Source: Bacteroidales bacterium (GTDB lineage Bacteria; Bacteroidota; Bacteroidia; Bacteroidales; UBA10428). From it: 64,000 nucleotides of DNA. The notes beneath the pieces were generated by a model. It was not told where the DNA came from, did no database searches, and saw only the letters and a list, made by a program, of their open reading frames with translations. Of the stretch, positions 38,951-50,313 are shown piece by piece (the first letter of the stretch is position 1; each line of letters begins with the position of its first letter). A program made the position numbers and the translations under genes. The DNA is taken from NCBI GenBank assembly GCA_016935355.1, contig JAFGRC010000024.1, forward strand, positions 1-64,000. Direction: 5' to 3'.

Positions 38951-40063
38951 ATGGACACATATCAAATTAAACCGGTTGGCTTTGTTGTCAATGAATTTAA
39001 TGATCCCGGCGACCGCCATAAAATAAAGGAACAACCGAGTACAATCATCATACATGATATTTTCATTGAAGGACTTCTTAATATCGAAGCATGTGCGTTT
39101 CTTGACATTGTTTATTATTTGCACAAATCCGAAGGGGATCAGTTGTCCGGCACTACACCTTCCGGTGCCTTGCGCGGCGCTTTTGCCTCCCGGAGTCCCT
39201 TACGGCCTAATCCGATAGGCATTACAACGGTAAAGCTCCTGGAACATGATCATAACAAACTGGTGGTAAAGGGACTTGATGCCATCAACCGGACTCCTGT
39301 AATCGATATCAAATGCTGCGACACATCCCTGTTTGCTGCTGAACTGGATTCGAACTCCGTTCACAATTCCATTCTGATGGCGGACCCGCGGATTGAGATC
39401 AGGAATCATATAATAAATAGCCAGACTGAAATATTGATGTTGAAAGCCGGGCAAATGCACGGACATTATTGTCCGGGGCTCGCGATGGGTGTTATGGCAG
39501 CAACCTATGCCATGCATGAATTGACGACCGACTCCGACGGTATGGAGGACCTGCTGGCCATCACCGAAACCAACAATTGTTTTTCCGACGGTGTGCAATT
39601 CGTTACAGGATGTTCGTTTGGCAACAATGCGCTGATTTTTAAAGATATAGGCAAAACAGCTTTTACATTGACAAAACGTGACGGCAAGGGCATCAGGATT
39701 TGTTCGAGGCATGAATCAAGAAATGTCATTCAGGAGGCATTCCCCGGTTATCAGCAGTTATATGAAAAAGTGATAGCACAACAGGATCATGATCCCGGAC
39801 TGGTAGCAAAATATAAAAAATCAGCACTGGACCGGGCTTTCGGGACTTTATCCCTTCCGTTTGACAAACTTTTTACCGTCAGCCGCATCCGTGCTGACAT
39901 CCCCCCTTATGCACCCGTTCATGAGAGTATGGTCTGTTCCGTCTGTGGCGAAAGTGTAATGGCTTCAAGGACCGTCAAACGGAACAAAAAACCGGTGTGT
40001 GCGGTTTGTGCCAGGACACCCTGTAATACACTTACCGGGGAAGGGATCATAATAAACAAATGA
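38951..40063 (+). CDS. TrmO/TsaA domain fused to FmdE domain with C-terminal zinc ribbon
   Basis: TsaA: ...GALRGAFASRSPLRPNPIGITTVKLLE...LDAINRTPVIDIK; FmdE: HGHYCPGLAMGVMA...ETNNCFSDGVQFVTGCSFGN; CSVCGESVMASR...CAVCARTPC. Confidence 0.88.
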   Translation: MDTYQIKPVGFVVNEFNDPGDRHKIKEQPSTIIIHDIFIEGLLNIEACAFLDIVYYLHKSEGDQLSGTTPSGALRGAFASRSPLRPNPIGITTVKLLEHDHNKLVVKGLDAINRTPVIDIKCCDTSLFAAELDSNSVHNSILMADPRIEIRNHIINSQTEILMLKAGQMHGHYCPGLAMGVMAATYAMHELTTDSDGMEDLLAITETNNCFSDGVQFVTGCSFGNNALIFKDIGKTAFTLTKRDGKGIRICSRHESRNVIQEAFPGYQQLYEKVIAQQDHDPGLVAKYKKSALDRAFGTLSLPFDKLFTVSRIRADIPPYAPVHESMVCSVCGESVMASRTVKRNKKPVCAVCARTPCNTLTGEGIIINK

Positions 40064-40441
40064 TTGAAGGTGTTTACTGAAAAACATTATCAACAGTATT
40101 TTTCCTGACCTTCCTCAAATACCAGTCCTTTTTGTCCTGAAATTCATGAAAACCGTCCGGTCTCATATACGCCTGTCCCTGTAACCGTAACAAAATTAGC
40201 CAATTTATCCGAACCATCATGAAAGTGACAGATTCAACATAAACGGGTATATACAGCCAGTAAACAGTATAATATCCTGTTCGATATCGTACAATACTGT
40301 TCAGAATCATAACATTGATACCGAATGCATACACTTGTAAAACACTGTAACATATTGAAATTCTGTTCAATATCTTCTTTGGCATGGTTCATGCATTGAT
40401 GATATTACACTGAATAACCTGCAGTATCAAATTAAAGCAAT

Positions 40442-40750
40442 ATGAAAATTACGCTTCAACCCAATGAAATGATCATCAGAGCAGGAAACTCAAACCTGCT
40501 GCTGAATGGACAGAAGATAAACGGAAAACTGATTGCCACGAATCAGCGGATATATTTTAAAACCATCCGGGAAGACTACAGACAGAATGACAGGGAAATC
40601 ATGCCCGGTGAGATCAGTGAGCTGCATTTTTTCAATACCATGTGGGTCTTACCCAATGGTATGAACATCAAGACCAAAAACGGTGGCGAAATTCACTTTG
40701 AAGTAAACAATCGCAGCGAATGGGCCAAAATCATCACGAAAATGTATTGA
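40442..40750 (+). CDS. GRAM/PH-like small protein
   Basis: LQPNEMIIRAGNSNLLLNGQKINGKLIATNQRIYFKT...ISELHFFNTMWVLPNGMNIKTKNGGEIHFEV. Confidence 0.65.
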   Translation: MKITLQPNEMIIRAGNSNLLLNGQKINGKLIATNQRIYFKTIREDYRQNDREIMPGEISELHFFNTMWVLPNGMNIKTKNGGEIHFEVNNRSEWAKIITKMY

Positions 40751-40797
40751 CTTGTCCCGTATCTATCGTCAGGAACCGTTAACATCTCTTAAACAGG

Positions 40798-42258
<1,461 letters not shown>

Positions 42259-42349
42259 TCATGCAATAAAAATATCAACTTTTACACCACCTGATATTCT
42301 GTTCCATGCAGATTCAGTAATTCACGTATCAGATTCAGTGTTTTTCGTA

Positions 42350-43003
42350 TTATATGTCTATTATATTGTTCCGGATCGCAAACTTTATCATGTCGACCGA
42401 TGTTTTCAGGTTGAGCTTCTGCATGATATGATTCTTATGAGTCTCGACGGTACGGACACTTAGAAACAGTTTGTCCGCTATTTCCTTGTTTGTAAGACTG
42501 CTGCCCCACAATCTCAGGATCTCGATTTCACGGACGCTGAGGTTGCTGATATCAGCAGAACCATCATCACTTTTCAGTTTGTTTACATATTTGTTCAATA
42601 GCAAACTGGTAATGGACTTGCTGAAATAATCATGGCCGTTTCGCAAAGTATAAATTGCTTCTATCAGCTCATTCCGTTCCGTCTCTTTGGAGAGAAAACC
42701 TTTCGCACCGGCCTTAATGATTTTCAGTACCGTTTCTTCGTCACTGTGGACGGAAATGACCAGGATCATAACTTTCGGATGGGATATACCGACTTGCATC
42801 ATCAGATTCAGCAGCTGAATTGAAAGAATATGCACATTTATGATCAGAACATTGATCTTCAAAATCATGAGCTGATCCAAAAGCTTGTTTTTTGAATCAG
42901 TCTGGAGCATGATTTCCATATCTTTTACATTGTTCAGCAATGAGCTGATGCCCTCCCGAACAAGCCTGTGCTCATCATAAACAGCCAGTGTAATATTCCC
43001 CAT
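42350..43003 (-). CDS. NarL/LuxR-type response regulator with Asn at the phosphoacceptor position
   Basis: VYDEHRLVREGISSLL...VLIINVHILS...; HTH: LSVREIEILRLWGSSLTNKEIADKLFLSVRTVETHKNHIMQKL. Confidence 0.92.
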   Translation of the reverse strand: MGNITLAVYDEHRLVREGISSLLNNVKDMEIMLQTDSKNKLLDQLMILKINVLIINVHILSIQLLNLMMQVGISHPKVMILVISVHSDEETVLKIIKAGAKGFLSKETERNELIEAIYTLRNGHDYFSKSITSLLLNKYVNKLKSDDGSADISNLSVREIEILRLWGSSLTNKEIADKLFLSVRTVETHKNHIMQKLNLKTSVDMIKFAIRNNIIDI

Positions 43004-43009
43004 AACGCT

Positions 43010-46000
43010 TTAATTATAAATGACTGCAGATGTTTTTATTCTTCCGTCCATATATACCAGCAGTGGTTTTTCGAAGCGGACATGTTTGAAATACCTGGTC
43101 TGGTGCACAATGTATTGTTCGTCCAGTATGTTCCATCTGATAAAGTCGTTCATGGATGTTTCCTGAATGGAAAAATACCCGATATTCATGGAAGTCAGAT
43201 TGTGGAAAAAATGCGAACCCAATGACGAATCCAGCGGAAAATTTGCCAGGCTGACTTCAACGATAACCTTGGCGTTTGAGATCTGCGGCCATATGACGGG
43301 TATCCCGAGGAAAGGATCGCGCGTTCCCCATCTTCCGGGACCGATCAGGATATATTGCTTGTTTTGCCGGATCATTTTGTTGTTCAGCTTGTCGATCTCA
43401 GCAACCATCTCCTGGGTTTTCAGCTTATCAAAATGTTTGATATCGATAAAGATCACATCCTGAATGTAATTGACTTCACCGTTACCCAAACTTGATCTCG
43501 TATACAATAACATTTGTGATCTGTCAAGTTTGTCAAAATCAATACTGAGACTATAGTGGCTACCTATCAGCGGTTTGATCTGCAGCAGATAGAACGACGG
43601 AAGGTTGTTTTCCGTCCTGTTCAGATCAACCGCATATTCAATCTCAACCGGGGATCCCAGGGCCTCTTCCATAGTAATAAGCATATTATCAATTGTTTCC
43701 GCAAGAGGTATGTAATCATACTTCAATATATCGGCAAAATTCAGTATGCGCGGACCGGCATCCGATAAACCGGGTTCTATCCTGTCATTATCAGGATTAT
43801 AGACCGAAACACAATGATTTAATGTCTGCTGTTTTTCTGCTTCACTGATATCAAGCAATAAAAGAGAAGCCAGTTCACCGTTTTTGACGTAGTCAAAATC
43901 ATTCTTGGAACAATCAAGCGCATAGAACTTTACCTGTGAGGTATTGATCAGGTCCTTGGTCGTGAACATTTCAACATTCGGGTATTTTGGTGAAAACCTG
44001 TAGGAATTCCATCCTTCCATAACATAAGAACCCAAACCGAAAGCCACAACCGCAAATCCTTCCTCCGGTTTCATATGGGCGACGGGATAATAATTAAATG
44101 ATTGTGCAACTCCGCTCAGATGCGGGTAATAATAACTGTCGTATTGTGCGCCAACCAGTTCCTGCAGGACAATAGCCATTTTTTCTTCCTCAACCTTATG
44201 GTTTATGGATCTGAAGAAGTTCTTCGATTTCCCGGAAAAAACCGATGCGTATACCAGTTTTATGGCATTGACCAGACTTTTTAATACTGATTTTTTATTT
44301 CCCCTGTTGTTCGGCAGAATGTAAGTATCAAAAATACCTGCAAATGGCTGAGTGAGAGAATCTTCAGAAATACTTGATGAACGTACGGCAATCGGTTTCT
44401 CAACCTGATCCAGGAAAAACTCAAGCTTTTTAATCAGACTTTCAGAGAGATCTGCCCGGATGAAATGATTTTTTAAGTCACCGAATTCCATTTCAGGATT
44501 GATAATAAAATCAAACAAATCATTTCTTTCAATAAAATCTTCAAATTCATCCGTACCGACGATCGCCGTAACCGGGGCCCTTATGTTGATCCTCCCGTTC
44601 AGCGCTGAAAAGTCGAGGTTATTGACCAGTGCATTGATAAAGGCCAGCCCTCTTCCTTTCCCGCCAAACGATCCCGGGGATAACGACACGATGTTCTTTT
44701 CATCCAGCGTAGCCGTCTCATCAAAGTTCAATACCTTACCCTTCTTTTTTTCGTCTTTGTATTTTTTAATTGTATCAATAAATAATTTCTTTGATTCCAC
44801 AACCTGCCGGATATCGTCAATTCTTAAAGGATTCAATGTTCTTGCCAGTTCGATCTCCCCTCTTGCCATGAGCCATAATGAAAACTGGTTTTCCGAAGCG
44901 TGCAGATAAAATGTCTCATCAGGGATGGCTTTGAGCAGTGATTCGAATTCTCTCATTGAGCTGGCAACTGCTATCGGCCTGCCTTCTTTATCCCTGAAAA
45001 TAAAGTCGCCAAAGCCCAGATAAGCATTCAGGAAATTCTTCAGATCATTTAAAAGGGTTTCTGAATTTTTATTGATGAAACTGACATTCAGCTTCCCGGC
45101 CAGCTGCTCATTGCTTTTTTCGGATGACTGAAGAATAATGGGCAGGTTAAGAATATGAGATTTCATGTATTTGATAAACCGGATCCCCGCTTTTTTATCA
45201 GGCCTGCCATCTCTTTCAAATTCCACATCCGATATCACACAAAGCAAGAAATCCTTATACTTTTCAAAGATGCTCATCGCATCCTCATAATTCGTGGCAT
45301 GTAATATTTTTGGCCTCGACCTCATTTTGCAAATCTTGTCAAGTTCATTTTTTTCCACTTCAGGCAATACCTGCTGTACCTGACCAAATACTATGGAATA
45401 TAAAATGGGAAGGTATTTGGAATAGTACTGGGCAGAATCTTCGATCAGGAGAATAATCCTCACCAGACCTATTTTGGTGTCATTTTCAACATTTACCTGA
45501 TCCTCTATCGATTTGACCATCGCAAAGAAGATCTGTGAATCGCCGGTCCACATAAAAAGCTTATTAACCGAGCTGATGGTGGGAACCAGCTCTTCAAAAT
45601 ACTGTATGTTACTCTTCTGGTTCAGCAAAAGATATATCAGGAGATCCGGGCACTTTTCCCTGATCTGATCGCTCAACCTGACCGGAGTCTCCCGGTCCAT
45701 TCCCACCATAATGATCACAAGATCAAAACGTGTATTGTCAAGCAGACCCATAGCTTCCTCGGTTGTGGTAACACCCGTGATCCTCGGCAGGGAAAAAAGA
45801 CTGTACTGGTATATGATTCCCATGAACTGCTCAAAGAAACTGCTTTCATTTTCGAGCGTGAAGGCATCGTATAGGGTAGCGACAAAAAGTATCTCTTTCA
45901 CCTTATACTTCATCATGTCAAGATATATATATTTCTCAATGGTTTGCTGATTGAAGAAAAGCTGCAGGGGTCGTTTATTCCTGATCAGGGATTGCCGGTA

Positions 46001-47593
46001 TTCGTCAGGTTTAAAGACCGGTACCGCGCTGAACTTTATCTTGTTGATAATTTCCCTTCCCTTGTAATTATTCAGATAGCCGCTTATCAGTTTACCCAGA
46101 TTGAATATCAGATTCCGTTCTTCTTTCATAAACGGACCTTCGTATGAATCCGGAAATTCCTTCTGGTAGAATACTTCAATGATCCCCTTTTTGTTGTCAA
46201 CAGTGATGAAATTCTCTTTCTGTACCCACATGGTTTCGGAAAAATTCCTGCTGACATAGGTTTTTCCTTCAAAGCGGATCCTTGCAGCGGTATATCCGGG
46301 ATACTGCCATGATCCTGGTATAATTGAGACGATTTTTTGTAATGTTTCATCGACGGGCCTGCTCATGGAAATGATCCGGGTGGTCTGATTAATAAGCTTC
46401 AGTTCCTTTAACCGTTCCCGGTTTTCATACAACAGGTTGTTAAAGACATTCCTGATTGCCGAACCGGCAATCAGGCTTGCAATATTGATCAGCAGATCCC
46501 GCTCCTCCTTTAAAAATGGACCTTCATCAGCTTCAGGAAATTCCTTCAGATAGAAAACCTCAATAATGCCTTTAAGCTTTTTGGGACTTTCAAAACTCTG
46601 ACGCTGAACCCATAATGTTTCAATAAAATTTTTACTGGTAAAGATCCGGGAATCATATGTGATCCTGACAGCTGTATATTCGGGATATTGATAGGCTTCC
46701 GGCAGAATGGCACAAATGGTCTGCAATGATTCATCCACAGTCCTGCTCTCCCTGAGGATCAGTGAAGTCTGATTAAGTCCCCTTAATTCCTTTAATCTTT
46801 CAGCGTTCTTCTGGATCAGCTGCTCCAGTTCAATCTGGGAACCTGAATTTGAAATCAAAGAGGACAAGGTGTTGATGAGCATCAGTTCTTCCTTCAGGAA
46901 AGGACCTTCAAAGGCCACCGGGAATTCCTTCAGATAATAGATTTCAATAGTCCCGGTTTTCAACTTTGGTGTTTCGAATGTCTTGTTCAGCACCCAAGGT
47001 GTTTCCTTAAACTTTCTGCTTGTGAAGACCATGTCCCCGAATGTAATTCTGGCGGCTGTATACGCCGGATACTGAAAAGCTTCGGGAAGCAGCAGACAGA
47101 TCTCCTGCAACGACTCTTCAAATGAAATGCCACGTTTCAGTATCTCTGCCGTTCTGTGTATGCTTGTCAATTCTTTGATCCTCTCGGTGTTTTCATGCAA
47201 TATGCCGGCCAGTAAATAATTGGATATTTTACCCGAGATCAGGTCACCAATATTTGCTATAAAACTGTTATCCTGTTTCAGCAACTCTTTGGCCGATATT
47301 TCATTTAATTTTCCCGAATGGTGGATTTCGATAATGCCCTTGATCTTATCCGTTATGTCAAACAAATGCCTTTCAAGCCAGCGTGATGTCTTGAAATCTG
47401 CACTTCTGAATTCATGATGATCATATGAAATATAAACTGACAGTTTGTCGGGTTCAACATATGCCTCCCGGATGATATCACAAATCTGCTGTAAAGCCAG
47501 CTCTATCGATCCTGTTTCATTCAGCAGCTTCGCAGTCTTTGTTATGGCTGATAACCTTCGACCGGCAACCTCATAATCCAAATGTTCCGCCAT
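43010..47593 (-). CDS. 1527-aa multidomain protein: ~4 tandem GAF-like repeats, receiver-like regions, PPDK/PEP-synthase ATP-grasp domain
   Basis: Repeats of ...YPxYTAxRI...KGIIEVFYLKEFPxxxEGPFLKEER...; PPDK_N: GSFGGKGRGLAFI...PIAVRSSSISEDSLTQPFAGIFDTY. Confidence 0.88.
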   Translation of the reverse strand: MAEHLDYEVAGRRLSAITKTAKLLNETGSIELALQQICDIIREAYVEPDKLSVYISYDHHEFRSADFKTSRWLERHLFDITDKIKGIIEIHHSGKLNEISAKELLKQDNSFIANIGDLISGKISNYLLAGILHENTERIKELTSIHRTAEILKRGISFEESLQEICLLLPEAFQYPAYTAARITFGDMVFTSRKFKETPWVLNKTFETPKLKTGTIEIYYLKEFPVAFEGPFLKEELMLINTLSSLISNSGSQIELEQLIQKNAERLKELRGLNQTSLILRESRTVDESLQTICAILPEAYQYPEYTAVRITYDSRIFTSKNFIETLWVQRQSFESPKKLKGIIEVFYLKEFPEADEGPFLKEERDLLINIASLIAGSAIRNVFNNLLYENRERLKELKLINQTTRIISMSRPVDETLQKIVSIIPGSWQYPGYTAARIRFEGKTYVSRNFSETMWVQKENFITVDNKKGIIEVFYQKEFPDSYEGPFMKEERNLIFNLGKLISGYLNNYKGREIINKIKFSAVPVFKPDEYRQSLIRNKRPLQLFFNQQTIEKYIYLDMMKYKVKEILFVATLYDAFTLENESSFFEQFMGIIYQYSLFSLPRITGVTTTEEAMGLLDNTRFDLVIIMVGMDRETPVRLSDQIREKCPDLLIYLLLNQKSNIQYFEELVPTISSVNKLFMWTGDSQIFFAMVKSIEDQVNVENDTKIGLVRIILLIEDSAQYYSKYLPILYSIVFGQVQQVLPEVEKNELDKICKMRSRPKILHATNYEDAMSIFEKYKDFLLCVISDVEFERDGRPDKKAGIRFIKYMKSHILNLPIILQSSEKSNEQLAGKLNVSFINKNSETLLNDLKNFLNAYLGFGDFIFRDKEGRPIAVASSMREFESLLKAIPDETFYLHASENQFSLWLMARGEIELARTLNPLRIDDIRQVVESKKLFIDTIKKYKDEKKKGKVLNFDETATLDEKNIVSLSPGSFGGKGRGLAFINALVNNLDFSALNGRINIRAPVTAIVGTDEFEDFIERNDLFDFIINPEMEFGDLKNHFIRADLSESLIKKLEFFLDQVEKPIAVRSSSISEDSLTQPFAGIFDTYILPNNRGNKKSVLKSLVNAIKLVYASVFSGKSKNFFRSINHKVEEEKMAIVLQELVGAQYDSYYYPHLSGVAQSFNYYPVAHMKPEEGFAVVAFGLGSYVMEGWNSYRFSPKYPNVEMFTTKDLINTSQVKFYALDCSKNDFDYVKNGELASLLLLDISEAEKQQTLNHCVSVYNPDNDRIEPGLSDAGPRILNFADILKYDYIPLAETIDNMLITMEEALGSPVEIEYAVDLNRTENNLPSFYLLQIKPLIGSHYSLSIDFDKLDRSQMLLYTRSSLGNGEVNYIQDVIFIDIKHFDKLKTQEMVAEIDKLNNKMIRQNKQYILIGPGRWGTRDPFLGIPVIWPQISNAKVIVEVSLANFPLDSSLGSHFFHNLTSMNIGYFSIQETSMNDFIRWNILDEQYIVHQTRYFKHVRFEKPLLVYMDGRIKTSAVIYN

Positions 47594-47779
47594 TGATATG
47601 TTTTTTAATCAATATCCAAAATTACAAAACTGTCGGATATATTTTGTCATCCAGAGGATCAGAGAAACATCTCTTAAAGCAAAAAATGGGATGAGTGCAC
47701 TCCGGGGTAAGGTTTAGTGCTGATGAAATGCAACGAGCAGCTTATGAAACCGAAAATTTCAAAAAGGATGTTGATTCCG

Positions 47780-49270
47780 TCAGATCCCGGATAAGTACCT
47801 GTGTATTGCAAATGCGGCCTTTCTTCCATCTCCCATGGCAGCAATAACAGTGGCACCACCCCTTACGATATCACCTCCTGCATAAAATCCTTCAACATTT
47901 GCTTTCATCAGTTCTCCGCAAACTTCAATAGTACCGGAAGGAGTGACCTTAAGTTCGGGCATGTGCATTGATATTAAAGGATTGGGGGAAACCCCGATGC
48001 TGACAATTACCATATCTGCCTGGAGAGAATATTCCGAATCTTTGAGCGGTACCGGTCTGCACCGTCCCGATGCATCGGGCTCACCCAATTCCATTCTGCG
48101 AAGTTTAATCCTGTTCACCCTTCCGTTTTCATCTGCAAGATATTCAACCGGTTCATTCAGGTTTAAAAATTCGACTCCCTCTTCCATGGCGTGCTTGATC
48201 TCTTCTTTTCTTGCAGGCATTTCATTAAAAGACCTCCGGTAGATGATCATTGCCCGTTCAGCACCCAGCCTTTTTGCCGTTCGAACGGAATCCATGGCTG
48301 TATTTCCTCCGCCGATCACGGCTACATTTCTTCCATAAAACACAGGAGTGTCATAATCCTGTTTTGCTGCGCCCATCAGATTGATCCTTGTGAGATATTC
48401 ATTGGCAGACATGATGCCAACGTGATTTTCTCCGGGAATGTTCATAAACTTTGGTAATCCGGCACCACTGCCGATAAAGAAAGCTTTATAACCCGACTCT
48501 TTCAGATCATCATGCGACAATGTTTTACCGATGATGATATTTGTGTAGAACTTAACGCCTATCTTTTTCAGGTTGTCGATCTCAAATTCTATGATATGAT
48601 TCGGCAGCCTGAATTCAGGTATGCCATAACGCAACACTCCTCCCAGTTCGTGCAATGCTTCATAGACCGATACCTGATACCCGTAACGGGCAAGGTCACC
48701 TGCTGCTGCAATACCTGCGGGGCCCGATCCGACCACAGCCACTTTTACCTGTGATATTTTCCCGATTTCAGGAATATAAGTTGTACCGGATTCTCTTTCG
48801 TAATCTGCAACAAACCTTTCGAGATAACCGATTGCAACAGGTTCTTTATTCAGCTTATCAAAATAAATGCAATTCTTCTCACACTGAACCTCCTGCGGAC
48901 AAACACGGCCGCAAATTGCAGGGAAAAGATTGCTTTGTTTGATGACCTGTGCAGATTTTAAAAAATCACCGGCCTCAATGTACTTTATGAATGTTGGTAT
49001 ATCAACACCGACCGGACAACCCTGTATGCAGGGCGGATTGGCACAATCCAGGCAACGCTGCGCCTCCTTTACGGCCTCAAAGACTGACAAACCCTTATTC
49101 ACCTCGGTATTGCCCTTCAATCTTTCAATAGGATCTTCCATGGGCATCACGACCCTTTTGATCGCCATTCTTTCCTTTGCTGTCATCGATTTGCGCAGTT
49201 CTTTGCGCCACTCATCTCTTATCATAACAGGCTCAATGCTTAATTCCTTCATATTGATATCAATTGGCAA
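47780..49270 (-). CDS. nfnB: NADPH-dependent glutamate synthase small-chain-like / NfnB
   Basis: CLDCANPPCIQGCPVGVDIPTFI...VAVVGSGPAGIAAAGDLA...VAVIGGGNTAMDSVRTA. Confidence 0.9.
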   Translation of the reverse strand: MPIDINMKELSIEPVMIRDEWRKELRKSMTAKERMAIKRVVMPMEDPIERLKGNTEVNKGLSVFEAVKEAQRCLDCANPPCIQGCPVGVDIPTFIKYIEAGDFLKSAQVIKQSNLFPAICGRVCPQEVQCEKNCIYFDKLNKEPVAIGYLERFVADYERESGTTYIPEIGKISQVKVAVVGSGPAGIAAAGDLARYGYQVSVYEALHELGGVLRYGIPEFRLPNHIIEFEIDNLKKIGVKFYTNIIIGKTLSHDDLKESGYKAFFIGSGAGLPKFMNIPGENHVGIMSANEYLTRINLMGAAKQDYDTPVFYGRNVAVIGGGNTAMDSVRTAKRLGAERAMIIYRRSFNEMPARKEEIKHAMEEGVEFLNLNEPVEYLADENGRVNRIKLRRMELGEPDASGRCRPVPLKDSEYSLQADMVIVSIGVSPNPLISMHMPELKVTPSGTIEVCGELMKANVEGFYAGGDIVRGGATVIAAMGDGRKAAFAIHRYLSGI

Positions 49271-50126
49271 CCTTTCCTTTCAGAAACTCCCCGTAATTAT
49301 ATTTCTCTTCTTTTTTGTATCCGGCGAGCCGGATAAGCAATTCATCAAAATCGACTTCATGAGCATTGAACTCAGGTCCGTCAATACATGCGAATTTTCT
49401 TTGTCCTGCCACGGTAACCCTGCATGCCCCGCACATCCCCGTCCCATCTATCATAATTGTATTCAGACTGGCAATTGTGGGAATGTTGTACTTTTTCGTA
49501 AGCAAGCTGGTGTATTTCATCATAATGGCCGGACCAATGGTAACCGCCTTATGAATTGTTTCTCGCCGGATGATTTGCTCCATCCCTTCCGTGATCAGTC
49601 CTTTCATGCCCTGACTGCCATCATCCGTCATCACCAGTAATTCATCGGAAAAAGCACGCATCTCTTTTTCGAGTATAACCAGCTCTTTTGTCCGGGCAGC
49701 CAATACCGTTACAATACGGTTGCCTGCTTCGTGAAATGCCTCAGCGATGGGTAAAAGCGGTGCTATTCCAACCCCGCCACCGGCACACAGTACGGTCCCG
49801 ACTTTTTCAATGTGTGTGGGACGGCCCAGGGGACCGACAACATCGGTTACCGTTTCTCCGACTTTCAGACTCGCAATTTTATGACTGCTGACACCAACAA
49901 TCTGTACAATCAGCGAAATGGTTCCCTTCTCTGCATCCGATCCGGTTATTGTCAGCGGAATCCGTTCACCCTTCCGTCCTATTTTCACAATCACAAAATT
50001 TCCGGGTTGTCTTTTTCTGGAAATCAGTGGCGCTTCAATTTCAAACCTGACAACATTCTTTCCAAGGTTTTCTTTTGCAATAACCTTATTCATGCCCTTT
50101 TTCGTATGAAAATAATGTATCTTCAC
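49260..50126 (-). CDS. nfnA: sulfide/dihydroorotate dehydrogenase-like FAD/NAD-binding subunit / NfnA
   Basis: RKRQPGNFVIVKIGRKGERIPLTI...LCAGGGVGIAPLLPIAEAF...DGTGMCGACRV. Confidence 0.9.
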   Translation of the reverse strand: MKIHYFHTKKGMNKVIAKENLGKNVVRFEIEAPLISRKRQPGNFVIVKIGRKGERIPLTITGSDAEKGTISLIVQIVGVSSHKIASLKVGETVTDVVGPLGRPTHIEKVGTVLCAGGGVGIAPLLPIAEAFHEAGNRIVTVLAARTKELVILEKEMRAFSDELLVMTDDGSQGMKGLITEGMEQIIRRETIHKAVTIGPAIMMKYTSLLTKKYNIPTIASLNTIMIDGTGMCGACRVTVAGQRKFACIDGPEFNAHEVDFDELLIRLAGYKKEEKYNYGEFLKGKVAN

Positions 50127-50313
50127 TAAACAAATAAAAGACTAATAAATATTACGTATTTCCTCTACGTAAATGACGTAACGGATTTTCTCACGCGTTT
50201 TCCGTTTTCAGGTACTGACCGTGTATTAATTCCGCCCTTTAATCTTTTATTCACCAAATTGAATTTGTAAATTTACATGAGATGCAAACTGCAAAGGTAA
50301 TCAAATATACTAT

